DNA from: Bradyrhizobium sediminis
GTDB taxonomy: Bacteria; Pseudomonadota; Alphaproteobacteria; Rhizobiales; Xanthobacteraceae
NCBI RefSeq assembly: GCF_018736085.1
Contig: NZ_CP076134.1
Coordinates: forward strand, 5,342,501 to 5,406,500
DNA length: 64,000 bases
Reading direction: 5' to 3'
Shown one piece after another: positions 8,575-16,704 of the stretch. The notes under the pieces were generated by a model. The model was not told where the DNA came from. It did not search any database and was given only the letters and a program-made list of their open reading frames with translations. The first letter of the stretch is position 1, and each line of letters opens with the position of its first letter. A program made the translations under genes and the position numbers.

Positions 8575-9137
8575 TGCGTTGCTCCAGTGAACTCTATCCC
8601 TTCGTTGAATTCTAGGGATGTCAGTTCTGGGAATTGCTCATAAATAAACTCCATCAATGTGCGCGCCTTCAGATCCAAATGTTTTCTAAGGAGAATAGCG
8701 CGCTGGAAAACGCGAGCGAATCCTTCTGATGTCGCAAGTTTGTCGGCTAGAGCACTACCAGGTCCCGTAAGCTCGATCTGAATAGTTCGACCGTCGGTTC
8801 GTACTGTTATCAGTCGGCGGGCAACGAGAATGTTTAGGAAGCGCCGATAGCGATGATCCCATGGTCCATACCGATATCGTATCATTCTTGCTTCGATGGT
8901 CAGGCGCTCGAAGTCATCGACAGGAATGCTCTTGATCGGGACACCACGTGCCGCCAGCGCCTTCTCAAGGCAGGAGGGGTATCTCAAGAGGAAGTCGAGC
9001 TTTGCCAATTTCGTTATCCCCTCGATCGCAGGGGCGTCTGCACGAGAGAACGCTCTCATCAGGACCAAAATACGCGCGAGGTGGACATGTTCGTCTCGGT
9101 CGAGCGAGGTGACGATTTCTACGAGGTCCAAGCTCAT
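8571..9137 (-). CDS. Probable ABC-3C middle component
   Basis: A protein of 188 residues, all alpha/winged-helix-like in character: HLARILVLMRAF, KLAKLDFLLRYPSCLEKAL and MIRYRYGPWDHRYRRFLNILVARRLI. The last segment looks like a winged helix ending in a beta-hairpin wing. Such small proteins sit between the effector and the ATPase in ABC-3C operons and are called middle components. It overlaps both neighbours by four bases (ATGA at 9134-9137 and at 8571-8574), so the three products are probably made in fixed proportion. The assignment depends mainly on context and length. I do not recognise a catalytic motif in it. Confidence 0.7.
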   Translation of the reverse strand: MSLDLVEIVTSLDRDEHVHLARILVLMRAFSRADAPAIEGITKLAKLDFLLRYPSCLEKALAARGVPIKSIPVDDFERLTIEARMIRYRYGPWDHRYRRFLNILVARRLITVRTDGRTIQIELTGPGSALADKLATSEGFARVFQRAILLRKHLDLKARTLMEFIYEQFPELTSLEFNEGIEFTGATQ

Positions 9138-10387
9138 TTGGCCTCCTCTGAAACGTCAAATTTAGATGACCACCATGTTTTGCATTGTTGCGTCAGTAGG
9201 CCGGCCGCTCCGAGAAGATGTTCGGGTCGACATCTGTACAGTTGCTCGGCATCTTGCTTCAATCTTGCATGCAATCGATCGACGAGATCGGCATACATTG
9301 TGGAGCCGTAAGGCTCCCCAGCTTTCGCGGCGAACACCTGTGCTTCCGTCGTTTCGAATTGAACTACGCCGAGGACATTATTGTAGCGCCTTGTAGCTTC
9401 CTCTACACCGTACTTTCTGGACCACTGAAGAAACAGGGCTTCGAAAGACCGCACGAGATCTTCGATGTTGGTCACACGCGCTGTTTCGACGCCGCCTCTC
9501 GCTAGCTTTCGGACTGCTCGAACAAGATCGGATGGCACATCAGACGGTGTAATAAGGTTTGTAAGGTCGAGATCTTGGTAGGACGTGCTGTTTTTCTTGA
9601 ATTGGTTGATTACGGCAAGGACCTCGGCCTTTGAAATTCGTTTTCCTGAAAGTTGCTGATCGTCGATTGCCTTCGCAAGATCGGTTCCAGGCGCATAGAG
9701 ATCGGCTATGGGTCCCTTGAGCGTTTTCATCGACGCATCCCTTGTCAGGGCAATTATCGTGTCTGCAATTTGGACTACGATAAAATAGGGAAGGTCGTTT
9801 ACGCCAGGACACTCGGATAGTGCGTCCCGTACATGTCCGCGGATGCTAGCGATGTCGGACTCATGGCCCCGCAAAGAAGTCTTTTGCAAGGTTGCCGCAA
9901 CTTCGCTTGACTTGAGACCGGCGTCCGTAGCGATTTTTTCAACGAACTGGCGGACAGGATTGGTGTTGCGAAGCCCTTTGATCCCACCTCTCTCCCGTAC
10001 TTCATCGAGTATCCACTGCAGGTTATTGGAGGAGTCCGCCTCCTTCCAGAAGCCATGATTGGTCGTGAAGTCGAATGCATCGAATGAACCAGGAAACCGC
10101 GCGTCCAAAACACAGAACTTGGTGAGGGCAGAGCTGATTTGCGCGTCGCTCGATTTAAAGGGCGGCAACTTGAGCGCACGAGTCTTTATTTGTGATCCAA
10201 TAAACTTACCGATAGGGCGCTTGACGAGAATGTCTTCGTGATTCTCACATATTACTTCTGCGATATTCAATTCGTCGGTTACTAGGCGGATCGCATTTAT
10301 TGCGGCATAGCAATGTTGATAGTTGAATCGCAGCGCGACATCGTCGCCTGGGTCGTCCTTGTCCAGTACGGTATCTGGAGAGTTCAT
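9134..10387 (-). CDS. Cap4/DUF4297-like nuclease effector of the ABC-3C-type operon
   Basis: A protein of 417 residues. The N-terminal region matches the pattern of DUF4297/Cap4 dsDNA endonucleases of the restriction-endonuclease fold: FNYQ at 21-24, an acidic cluster E48 and E51-D52, then QIK at 66-68 as the Q-x-K motif. A helical middle follows. The C-terminal 75 residues (MYADLVDRL, LYRCRPEHLLGAAGLLTQQCKTWW) form a conserved-looking module that may bind the other components. It is the first gene of the operon and overlaps the next by four bases. Codon use is AT-rich compared with its neighbours. Cleavage of DNA after infection sensing is the inferred role; nuclease activity is not proven by the motifs alone. 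Confidence 0.72.
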   Translation of the reverse strand: MNSPDTVLDKDDPGDDVALRFNYQHCYAAINAIRLVTDELNIAEVICENHEDILVKRPIGKFIGSQIKTRALKLPPFKSSDAQISSALTKFCVLDARFPGSFDAFDFTTNHGFWKEADSSNNLQWILDEVRERGGIKGLRNTNPVRQFVEKIATDAGLKSSEVAATLQKTSLRGHESDIASIRGHVRDALSECPGVNDLPYFIVVQIADTIIALTRDASMKTLKGPIADLYAPGTDLAKAIDDQQLSGKRISKAEVLAVINQFKKNSTSYQDLDLTNLITPSDVPSDLVRAVRKLARGGVETARVTNIEDLVRSFEALFLQWSRKYGVEEATRRYNNVLGVVQFETTEAQVFAAKAGEPYGSTMYADLVDRLHARLKQDAEQLYRCRPEHLLGAAGLLTQQCKTWWSSKFDVSEEAK

Positions 10388-10460
10388 AGGGCCAATTGCT
10401 TGAGACTGTTTCTGGGTCTACGCCGTTATACCTAAGGTAGTAGGTACGCCTGTGGAAGCT
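10388..10460 (-). promoter_or_regulatory. Candidate promoter/operator of the defence operon
   Basis: An inverted repeat TACCTA (10429-10434), six-base spacer, TAGGTA (10441-10446) lies 42 bp upstream of the effector start and contains the smaller palindrome ACCTAAGGT. On the minus strand it overlaps a -10-like TATAAC. This could be a repressor site covering the promoter, but no regulator gene is encoded in the operon. Confidence 0.35.
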
Positions 10461-10605
10461 TTTGCAAGCATCTGAACCTTCGGAAAACTACAGAAATTGC
10501 GGTCTTAATTGGTAAAGTAGATGATGAAGATCGATTCGACAGCGCACAATAGGCCAAATCCCCCAATTTCCGCCATACCCGCTGAGGTAGCATAGGGGCG
10601 CATCC

Positions 10606-11892
10606 ATGAAGAACATCGTCATCTGCTGCGACGGCACCGGCAACGAGATCTCCGAGAACATTTCCAATGTGCTCAAGCTGTACCGGACCCTGCGCAAGAC
10701 CGAAAAGACCACGCCGCGGCAGATGGTGTTCTACGATCCCGGCGTCGGCACGCTGGCGCGGCCCAATCCGTGGAAGAAGTGGCGGCAGGACGTATCGGCG
10801 GTGTTCGGGCTCGCCACCGGCTACGGGCTCGACGACAACGTGCTCAATTCCTACGAATTCATCGTCGACAATTACGAGGAAGGCGACGCGATCTATCTGT
10901 TCGGCTTTTCCCGCGGCGCCTACACCGTGCGGGTGCTGGCGGGGCTGATCCACAAAATCGGGCTGATCTCGAAGCCGCAAACCAATCTCGCCGGAAGCGG
11001 GCTGACCGCCTACAAGCAGTTCTCCAGCGATAGGCCGGACGGCGGGCTCGATCCCAGGCAGTTCACCGACGGCGCCGCCGCCGGCCCCGGCCCCGCCTCC
11101 AGGTACGACCAGGCGGCGCAATATGCGCGCATCCTCAGCGTGCGATGGCCGACCGTCAAATTCGTCGGGGTCTGGGACACCGTGGCGAGCGTGATCGTGC
11201 CGCGGCCGGACCGGCTCTATTGGCCGAGCCTGCAGGTGCTGGCCTTCGTGCATCGCAATCCGAGCATCGAGATCTTCCGCCAGGCGATGTCGATCGACGA
11301 GAAGCGCCGGCTGTTCCGGCTGCAGCCGTGGCAAAACACCATCTTCATGCCAAACCGCTTCTCGAAGACCAACAACGAAAGTCCGCAGGACTCTTTGCAG
11401 GTCTGGTTCGCCGGCGTGCACGCCGATATCGGCGGCGGCTATCCGGAAATCCAGAGCGGGCTGTCGAAATACCCGCTGCTGTGGATGATCGAGGAGGCGG
11501 TGAAAAGCGGCCTCCGGGTCGACCGGCGCACCGTCAACCAGCTCGGCTGGGGCCGGCAGCGCAAGGGCAGCCCGTTCAGCTATGTCAAACCCGACTTCAT
11601 GGCCGACCCGCACAATTCGATGACCGCGGCCTGGCGCAGCATCGAGTACTTCCCGAAGAAGGACAAGTACAAGGAATGGCCGGAGCGCAAGTCGGAGTTC
11701 GGCTACTACATCCCGGACTGCGAGCCGCGCCTGATCCCGGAAGACGCCTTCCTGCACCAGTCCGCGGTGGAGAAGATTGCGAGCGATCCGCGCTACAGAC
11801 CGGTGAATATCCCCGCGAAGTATCAGACATTCCCGATGCCGCCGGAGCCGCCCGCCGGGCCGGCGGATGACGCGGAGGATGAGGGCGGGTGA
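10606..11892 (+). CDS. DUF2235 alpha/beta hydrolase (Tle1-like)
   Basis: A protein of 428 residues starting MKNIVICCDGTGNEI, the signature opening of DUF2235, a family that includes the Tle1 phospholipases delivered by type VI secretion. The nucleophile elbow is GFSRG with Ser102; the acid is probably in VGVWDTVASV and the histidine in WFAGVHADIGGGYPE. There is no signal peptide or membrane segment. No type VI genes are in the window, so an effector role is unsupported; many soil bacteria carry stand-alone housekeeping members. Its GC content is like the core genome, unlike the adjacent operon on the other strand, so it is probably the native gene bordering the insertion. Confidence 0.85.
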   Translation: MKNIVICCDGTGNEISENISNVLKLYRTLRKTEKTTPRQMVFYDPGVGTLARPNPWKKWRQDVSAVFGLATGYGLDDNVLNSYEFIVDNYEEGDAIYLFGFSRGAYTVRVLAGLIHKIGLISKPQTNLAGSGLTAYKQFSSDRPDGGLDPRQFTDGAAAGPGPASRYDQAAQYARILSVRWPTVKFVGVWDTVASVIVPRPDRLYWPSLQVLAFVHRNPSIEIFRQAMSIDEKRRLFRLQPWQNTIFMPNRFSKTNNESPQDSLQVWFAGVHADIGGGYPEIQSGLSKYPLLWMIEEAVKSGLRVDRRTVNQLGWGRQRKGSPFSYVKPDFMADPHNSMTAAWRSIEYFPKKDKYKEWPERKSEFGYYIPDCEPRLIPEDAFLHQSAVEKIASDPRYRPVNIPAKYQTFPMPPEPPAGPADDAEDEGG

Positions 11893-11927
11893 CGGATTGA
11901 AGGCGTAGATGGGGTAACGGCGTTCTT

Positions 11928-11953
11928 ACCTCTCCCGCTTGCGGGGCGAGGTG
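11928..11953. repeat. Short hairpin repeat, family F
   Basis: The inverted pair ACCTCTCCCGC / GCGGGGCGAGGT forms a hairpin just after the DUF2235 stop. Similar units occur at 45967-45994, 50344-50374 and 56485-56514. It may serve as a transcript end. Confidence 0.5.
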
Positions 11954-12062
11954 AAAGCGACACCGCACGGTCTGCCCTCCCTGCGCCTTCTGAATGGAGG
12001 GCAAGGAAATCAGAGCAAAGCTCGGGCGAAATCCGCCGCGAGATCGCGACGGTGTGTTTTCC

Positions 12063-12089
12063 GTCATTGCGAGGAGCAAAGTGACGAAG
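12063..12089. repeat. Left arm of family B palindrome, split by the IS element
   Basis: GTCATTGCGAGGAGCAAAG and the following TGACGAAG match the left arm of the repeat that is intact at 16584-16704. The expected next bases (CAATCC) are found only at 13847, on the far side of the insertion sequence. Confidence 0.8.
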
Positions 12090-12165
12090 ATTCCATGGGG
12101 AGTGGATAGCGGCCGGGTCTGGAGCCAGACTGAGGTTGCTGAAACCACTCAACCTGGAGACGACG

Positions 12166-13335
12166 ATGTTGCTCGATCATCCTTCCGACGAACCGACCGC
12201 TATCCGCACGCATATTGGCGCAATTTTTGTGTCGTTGGAACTGAGCCGTTCGAATTGGCTGGTGACGTCGCTGTCGCCGGGCAAAGGCGAAAAGATGTCC
12301 AAGCGCAGCGTCGCAGCTGGCCATGTGGCCGAGCTTTTGGCGCTGTTTGCGGAGCTCAAGCGCAAGGCGGAGGTCCGGACCGGCCAAAGCTATCCGATCA
12401 TCACGATCCAGGAGGCCGGGCTGGATGGGTTCTGGCTCCACCGCGTTCTGCAACAGGAGGGGATCGAGAGCCACGTGGTCGATCCCGCTTCGATCGCGAC
12501 GCCGCGGCGGCGCAGGCGGGCCAAGACGGACAGGCTCGACGGCGAGACGCTGCTGCGGGCGCTTCTGGCCTACAAGCGCGGCGAGCCGCGGGTCTGCGCG
12601 ATGGTGGTTGCGCCCTCGCCCGAGGAGGAGGATCGCCGGAGGCTCTGCCGCGAACGGCGGACATTGATCGAGGAGCGCGTCACGCATGTGAACCGGATCA
12701 AGGGGCTTCTGTTCGCGCAGGGGATATCCGACTACGGACCGCTGCGGCGCGACCGGCGGGCGCGGCTTGAAGCGTTGCGCACCGGAGATGGACGGGAGCT
12801 GCCGTCGCATCTGAAGGCTCAGATCGGCCGCGAGCTCGATCGGATCGAGCTGCTTCTGGACCAGATCAAGTCGGTCGAGGCCGCGCAGGAAGCCCTGCTG
12901 GCGGCGGCGAGAATGCCTGCAAGCGAGAAGGCCGCGCCGGACCCGGTCACGATGCTGCTCGCCTTGAAGGGAGTGGGCGCCAACTTCGCCGCCGTGCTCT
13001 GGTCGGAGGCGTTCTATCGGCAGTTCGCCAACCGCCGCCAGGTCGCCGCCTATGCGGGCCTTGCGGCAACGCCCTGGCAAAGCGGACGCATCCGACACGA
13101 GCAAGGCGTGTCGAAGGCCGGCAATCCCAGGCTGCGGACCACGATGATCCAGCTCGCCTGGCTGTGGGTACGTCACCAGCCGCAGTCGGCCCTGACGCGC
13201 TGGTTCAAGGAGCGAAGCCCGCAAGGCCGCAAGCGCGCGATCGTGGCGCTGGCGCGCAAGCTTCTCGTGGCGTTGTGGAAGTATGTCACCCAGGGCGTCA
13301 TCCTCGAGGAGGCCGTGATGAAGCCCGCCGCCTGA
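12166..13335 (+). CDS. IS110-family transposase (DEDD recombinase)
   Basis: A protein of 389 residues from ATG 12166, preceded by GGAG at a good distance; a TTG start at 12136 is less likely. The N-terminal RuvC-like DEDD domain shows FVSLELSRSNW, where the usual first Asp is replaced by Glu, then QEAGLDGFW and KTDRLDGE. The C-terminal Transposase_20 domain has LKGVGANFAAVL, AAYAGLAATPWQSG and GVSKAGNPRLR, which includes the conserved serine region. The product recombines the element into target DNA guided by an element-encoded RNA in this family. The reading frame is intact, so the element may still be active. Confidence 0.93.
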   Translation: MLLDHPSDEPTAIRTHIGAIFVSLELSRSNWLVTSLSPGKGEKMSKRSVAAGHVAELLALFAELKRKAEVRTGQSYPIITIQEAGLDGFWLHRVLQQEGIESHVVDPASIATPRRRRRAKTDRLDGETLLRALLAYKRGEPRVCAMVVAPSPEEEDRRRLCRERRTLIEERVTHVNRIKGLLFAQGISDYGPLRRDRRARLEALRTGDGRELPSHLKAQIGRELDRIELLLDQIKSVEAAQEALLAAARMPASEKAAPDPVTMLLALKGVGANFAAVLWSEAFYRQFANRRQVAAYAGLAATPWQSGRIRHEQGVSKAGNPRLRTTMIQLAWLWVRHQPQSALTRWFKERSPQGRKRAIVALARKLLVALWKYVTQGVILEEAVMKPAA

Positions 13336-13846
13336 TCCAGAACCGAGCCCAACAGCAAGCCCCGGACGCAACGAAACAACCATAACCCATCTGCCGAGGC
13401 CCGATCAGCCTCGGAAGATCCGGGTGGACGAACCGATGGATTGCATGGCTTCAAACGCCGCAACGAAGAATGGTCTCGTCCTCTCGAGCCTGCCCGCCGC
13501 AAGCGGAATCCTGGTGCAGTCGCATCAAGCGACGACCGAATGTGAGTTTGATCTGGCAAGCAACCCAGATCGCCGAACCGGCTCGAACCCTGGATCGTAA
13601 CTGCGAGGATTGCAGATGCCCTGACGGAACCGCCAACACCAGGAGCTCCTGTCGTGCCCGACGCACCAAGCATGATGACGTGCTCGCTCAACTCAAGGCC
13701 AAGCCGCTGCGCGGCGGCCCTAACGGGCCGGCCTTGACTTGATCTGCGCGCGTCATCCTGCACAGCCCACGGTCGGGACGGAAAGGTGGCCGCAGTCGAA
13801 CAAAAAGGTGACTGCTCATCCTTGACACACACATTCCCCATGTGAG
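13336..13846 (+). ncRNA. Candidate bridge/seek RNA region of the IS110-family element
   Basis: The 510 bases after the transposase have no credible gene. A 7-bp hairpin CCGAGGC / GCCTCGG with loop CCGATCA lies at 13394-13414. ACGAAG at 13463-13468 equals the target bases left of the insertion, and ATGTGAG at 13540-13546 equals the right end of the element. These could be target- and donor-binding guides, but matches this short can occur by chance. Long non-coding DNA on the 3' side is the arrangement known for IS1111-type members. Confidence 0.35.
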
Positions 13847-13903
13847 CAATCCAGCTTTCTTTCTTGCCGCAAGCTGGATTGCTTCGCTTCGCTCGCAATG
13901 ACG
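13847..13903. repeat. Right arm of family B palindrome, split by the IS element
   Basis: CAATCCAGC (13847-13855) and GCTGGATTG (13873-13881) pair around TTTCTTTCTTGCCGCAA, then GCTTCGCTTCGCTCGCAATGACG completes the arm. Together with 12063-12089 it rebuilds one intact family B unit. Confidence 0.8.
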
Positions 13904-14165
13904 ATGCCGCGGGGGATGACGACTGGTTGTTTGGCGCATTGTGCCCGCCAAACACTCCGCGTCGCCCCAACGTTCGCAGGGACGACGTTGAGGGACATCG
14001 CCGGCAACCTCTGGGAACAGCGAACGCAGCCTTGCTCGCGGTGATGGCTCTGCAAGCCTCCGCGCACCCCGCCAAATTCCGCGCGGCGGGCTTTCATTAA
14101 GCCAATCGTAAAGGAAATGCTTAAAAATGCGCTTTTGCGATCAAAGTCGTACTTTGGAGAGCCCG
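13904..14165. other. Intergenic region upstream of the chemoreceptor gene
   Basis: About 260 bp between the repeat and the chemoreceptor. No gene supported. The CGCGCGGCGGGC segment near 14080 is GC-rich; the last 60 bases are AT-rich (CTTAAAAATGCG) and are where a promoter would be expected, but I see no clear consensus pair. Confidence 0.4.
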
Positions 14166-15902
14166 ATGGCGTTTGGACTCAAGGCAGGCAGTTTCGCTTT
14201 TCTACGCATGAACCTCGGGCCGAAGGCCGTGCTCAGCGCGGCGCTGCTGATCGCGGTGAATACCGCGCTGGTGGCGGGCGCCGGCTACTGGTCGCTGAGC
14301 CGCGACTTCGACAACCGCGCCCTGAACGACATCGACGTCAACCTGCGCACCCTCAGTCTCGCCTTCGGCGAAAGCTTCGCCAATGCGAAGATTGCGCTGA
14401 AGCAAGGCATCGTCGATCGCGTCGACATTCCGAAGATGCCGGAATTTTCCGACCACAAGATCGTCGACCGCTCGGTTTCCTATGTCGGCGGCGTCGCCAC
14501 CCTGTTCGTCTACGACGATGCCTCGAAGCAGTTCATTCGCCGCACCACCAATCTGAAGAAGGAAAACGGCGACCGCGCCGTCGGCACCCAGCTTGCGGCC
14601 GATCATCCGGCGCAGCCGGTGGTCCGCCGCGGCGAGGCCTATAAGGGCCCAGCGATCCTGTTCGGCCGGCGTTTCTTCACGGCCTACCAGCCGGTGTTCG
14701 GCGACGCCGGCAAGGTGATCGGCCTGGTCTTCGTCGGCATTCCCACCGCCCAGCTCGACGGCATGCTGTCGCAGGCGCTGTGGGCGATGGGCATCGCCGG
14801 CGCGTTCGCCGCCCTGCTGGTACTCGCCCTGACGATGATGATGATCCGCGGCGTCACCCGGCCGCTGCGGGCGGTGACGGAATCGCTGACTGCGCTCGCC
14901 CAGGGACGCACCGACGTCGAAGTGCATCACGCCGACCGCCACGACGAGATCGGCGCGATCGCCCGCACCATCGGCGTGTTCAAGAACAACCGGATGGAGC
15001 GCCACCAGCTTGAGCGCGAGCGCGTCGAGGCCGAAAAGCAGGCGACGGAGCAGCGCAAGGCCGACATGAACCGGTTCGTCGACGACTTCCGCAGCAACAT
15101 CGGCGGCATCATCGAGCGGGTGCTGAATTCCTCGGGGCAATTCGAAAAGGACGCCAAACTGCTGTCGATGACGGCGCATTCGACCGCGGAGATGTCGGGC
15201 CGGTCCGCCGAAGCCTCGCGGGCCGCCTCCGAGCACGTCCGCTCCGCCGCGGCCGCCTCCAGCGAGCTGTCGCAGTCGATCGTCGAGATCAGCCGAAGGG
15301 TGCAGGAATCGAACGGGGTCGCCACCGACGCGGTCAAGCAGGCCAATGCCACCGACGAGCGGATGGCGGAACTGTCGGCGGCGGGCGACCGCATCGGCGA
15401 CGTGGTCAAGCTGATCACCTCGATCGCCGAACAGACCAACCTCCTGGCGCTCAACGCCACCATCGAGGCCGCGCGCGCCGGCGACGCCGGGCGCGGATTC
15501 GCCGTGGTGGCGCAGGAGGTCAAGACGCTGGCCGGCCAGACCGCGAAGGCGACCGACGAGATCTCGTCGCACATCGTCAACATGCAGCGCGCCACCGAAG
15601 AGTCGGTCAATGCGATCAAGGCGATCGGGCAGACCATCGAGCGCATCAGCGGGATCTCGACCTCGATCTCGTCGGCGGTCGAGCAGCAGGGCACCGCGAC
15701 GCAGAGCATCGCGCAGGGCGTCGAGGCCGCCGCCGGCGGCACCCTCGATGTCGCCGACAACATCGAGCGGGTCGCCAGGGGCGCGATCGAAACCGAAACC
15801 ACCTCGGGCCAGATGCTTAAATCGGCGCAGGAACTCGCCGAAGTCTCCACCCACCTCAAATCCGAAGTCGAGAAATTCCTCGACAGCGTGCGGGCGGCGT
15901 GA
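14166..15902 (+). CDS. Methyl-accepting chemotaxis protein with Cache sensor
   Basis: A protein of 578 residues from ATG 14166, which has GGAG six bases upstream; an earlier start at 14127 lacks a site. Order: short cytoplasmic N-terminus, membrane helix (about 20-40, [16 protein letters not shown]), periplasmic Cache_3/Cache_2-type sensor (about 41-200), second helix ([18 protein letters not shown]), HAMP, then the signalling domain. The hairpin tip [33 protein letters not shown] is clear as usual for receptors that bind CheA and CheW. No chemotaxis kinase gene is near, so it works with a cluster elsewhere. The ligand is unknown. Confidence 0.93.
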   Translation: MAFGLKAGSFAFLRMNLGPKAVLSAALLIAVNTALVAGAGYWSLSRDFDNRALNDIDVNLRTLSLAFGESFANAKIALKQGIVDRVDIPKMPEFSDHKIVDRSVSYVGGVATLFVYDDASKQFIRRTTNLKKENGDRAVGTQLAADHPAQPVVRRGEAYKGPAILFGRRFFTAYQPVFGDAGKVIGLVFVGIPTAQLDGMLSQALWAMGIAGAFAALLVLALTMMMIRGVTRPLRAVTESLTALAQGRTDVEVHHADRHDEIGAIARTIGVFKNNRMERHQLERERVEAEKQATEQRKADMNRFVDDFRSNIGGIIERVLNSSGQFEKDAKLLSMTAHSTAEMSGRSAEASRAASEHVRSAAAASSELSQSIVEISRRVQESNGVATDAVKQANATDERMAELSAAGDRIGDVVKLITSIAEQTNLLALNATIEAARAGDAGRGFAVVAQEVKTLAGQTAKATDEISSHIVNMQRATEESVNAIKAIGQTIERISGISTSISSAVEQQGTATQSIAQGVEAAAGGTLDVADNIERVARGAIETETTSGQMLKSAQELAEVSTHLKSEVEKFLDSVRAA

Positions 15903-15933
15903 GGGCGGGGGGGCGGGATTAGGCACCATTCGC

Positions 15934-16017
15934 CGTCATTCCGGGATGGTGCGTTAGCACCAGACCCGGAATCTCGAGATTCCAGGTTCGACGCTTCGCG
16001 TCGCCCCGGAATGACGG
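15934..16017. repeat. Palindromic repeat, family A copy 1
   Basis: Outer arms CGTCATTCCGGG and CCCCGGAATGACG with central palindrome GAATCTCGAGATTCC. Other copies are at 39378-39483, 44969-45051 and 59646-59750. It lies between the chemoreceptor and aroQ. Confidence 0.85.
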
Positions 16018-16089
16018 TCTCATGGTGAGGAGCGCGGCAACGCCGCGCGTCTCGAACCATGAAGCCCATGGTCTCACAAAGGACACCCC

Positions 16090-16530
16090 ATGAAACGACT
16101 GATGATCCTGAACGGTCCCAACCTCAATCTGCTGGGGGTGCGGGAGCCGCATATCTACGGCACCACCACGCTGGCGCAGATCAGGGAGAACTGCGAGCAG
16201 CACGCGGCGCGGCTGGGGCTTGCGCTGTCGTTTCACCAGTCCAACCATGAAGGCGTGCTGGTCGACCTGATCCAGTCGGCGCGGCAGGACGCCGACGCCA
16301 TCATCATCAATCCGGCCGCCTATTCCTTCACCTCGATCGCCATCATCGACGCCATCAAGGCGTTCGAGGGGCCGGTGCTGGAGGTGCACATCTCCAACAT
16401 CCACGCCCGCGACGAACTGCACCGCCATTCCAAAATCTCGTCGGCCGCGACCGCGGTGATCTGCGGCCTTGGGCCTTACGGCTACATCGCGGCGATCCAC
16501 GCGATCGCGGAGATGGCGAAGAAGAGTTGA
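16090..16530 (+). CDS. aroQ: 3-dehydroquinate dehydratase, type II
   Basis: A protein of 146 residues beginning MKRLMILNGPNLNLLGVREPHIYG; the Tyr in the REPHIYG loop is the catalytic base region. NPAAYSFTSIAI and EVHISNIHARDELHRHS contain the other substrate-binding and catalytic histidine residues. It dehydrates 3-dehydroquinate to 3-dehydroshikimate in the shikimate pathway and forms dodecamers. AAAGGA precedes the ATG. It is not next to accB/accC, the usual neighbours in Rhizobiales, and is bounded by palindromic repeats on both sides, so it may be a second copy or serve quinate breakdown. Confidence 0.93.
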   Translation: MKRLMILNGPNLNLLGVREPHIYGTTTLAQIRENCEQHAARLGLALSFHQSNHEGVLVDLIQSARQDADAIIINPAAYSFTSIAIIDAIKAFEGPVLEVHISNIHARDELHRHSKISSAATAVICGLGPYGYIAAIHAIAEMAKKS

Positions 16531-16583
16531 GCGCCCCGTCTCAATGGCTGTCGCGAATACAGCAGAATTGGGCAGTCCTTCTC

Positions 16584-16704
16584 GTCATTGCGAGGAGCGA
16601 AGCGACGAAGCAATCCATTCTTTCTTTACGCGGCGAGATGGATTGCTTCGCGGAGCCTGTCATCGGGCGCGCGTTCGCGCGACCCGTTGGCTCGCAATGA
16701 CAGG
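16584..16704. repeat. Palindromic repeat, family B copy 2 (intact)
   Basis: GTCATTGCGAGGAGCGAAG, then CGACGAAGCAATCCATTC, a short loop, GATGGATTGCTTCG, then an extra module GAGCCTGTCATCGGGCGCG and GCTCGCAATGACAGG. It is the reference for the copy split at 12089/13847. Translating it gives the familiar nonsense peptide HCEERSDEAIH, which explains the spurious open frame here. Confidence 0.85.

Larger units (their letters stand above)
12090..13846 (+). mobile_element. IS110-family insertion sequence, about 1757 bp
   Basis: The ends are set by comparison with intact family B repeats: the left repeat arm stops at 12089 and the sequence continues at 13847. The dinucleotide AG occurs at both junctions (12088-12089 and 13845-13846), which would be the shared core expected for IS110-type recombination without a true target duplication; the exact border within it cannot be fixed. 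The element has about 75 bases before the transposase and about 510 non-coding bases after it. No terminal inverted repeats are obvious, as usual for the family. Confidence 0.8.

Noticed and set aside
10432..11757. 441-codon open frame antisense to the DUF2235 gene
   Set aside because: Shadow frame; the DUF2235 motifs are on the plus strand.
12064..13383. 439-codon open frame antisense to the IS110 transposase
   Set aside because: The plus-strand frame has clear transposase motifs; the antisense product has none.
13688..14097. Small frames encoding RHCERSEAIQ-like peptides
   Set aside because: These peptides are what the family B palindrome gives when translated; they are repeat artefacts.
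14202..15929. 575-codon open frame on the minus strand
   Set aside because: Antisense shadow of the chemoreceptor gene; composition is Arg/Gly/Asp-rich without domains.
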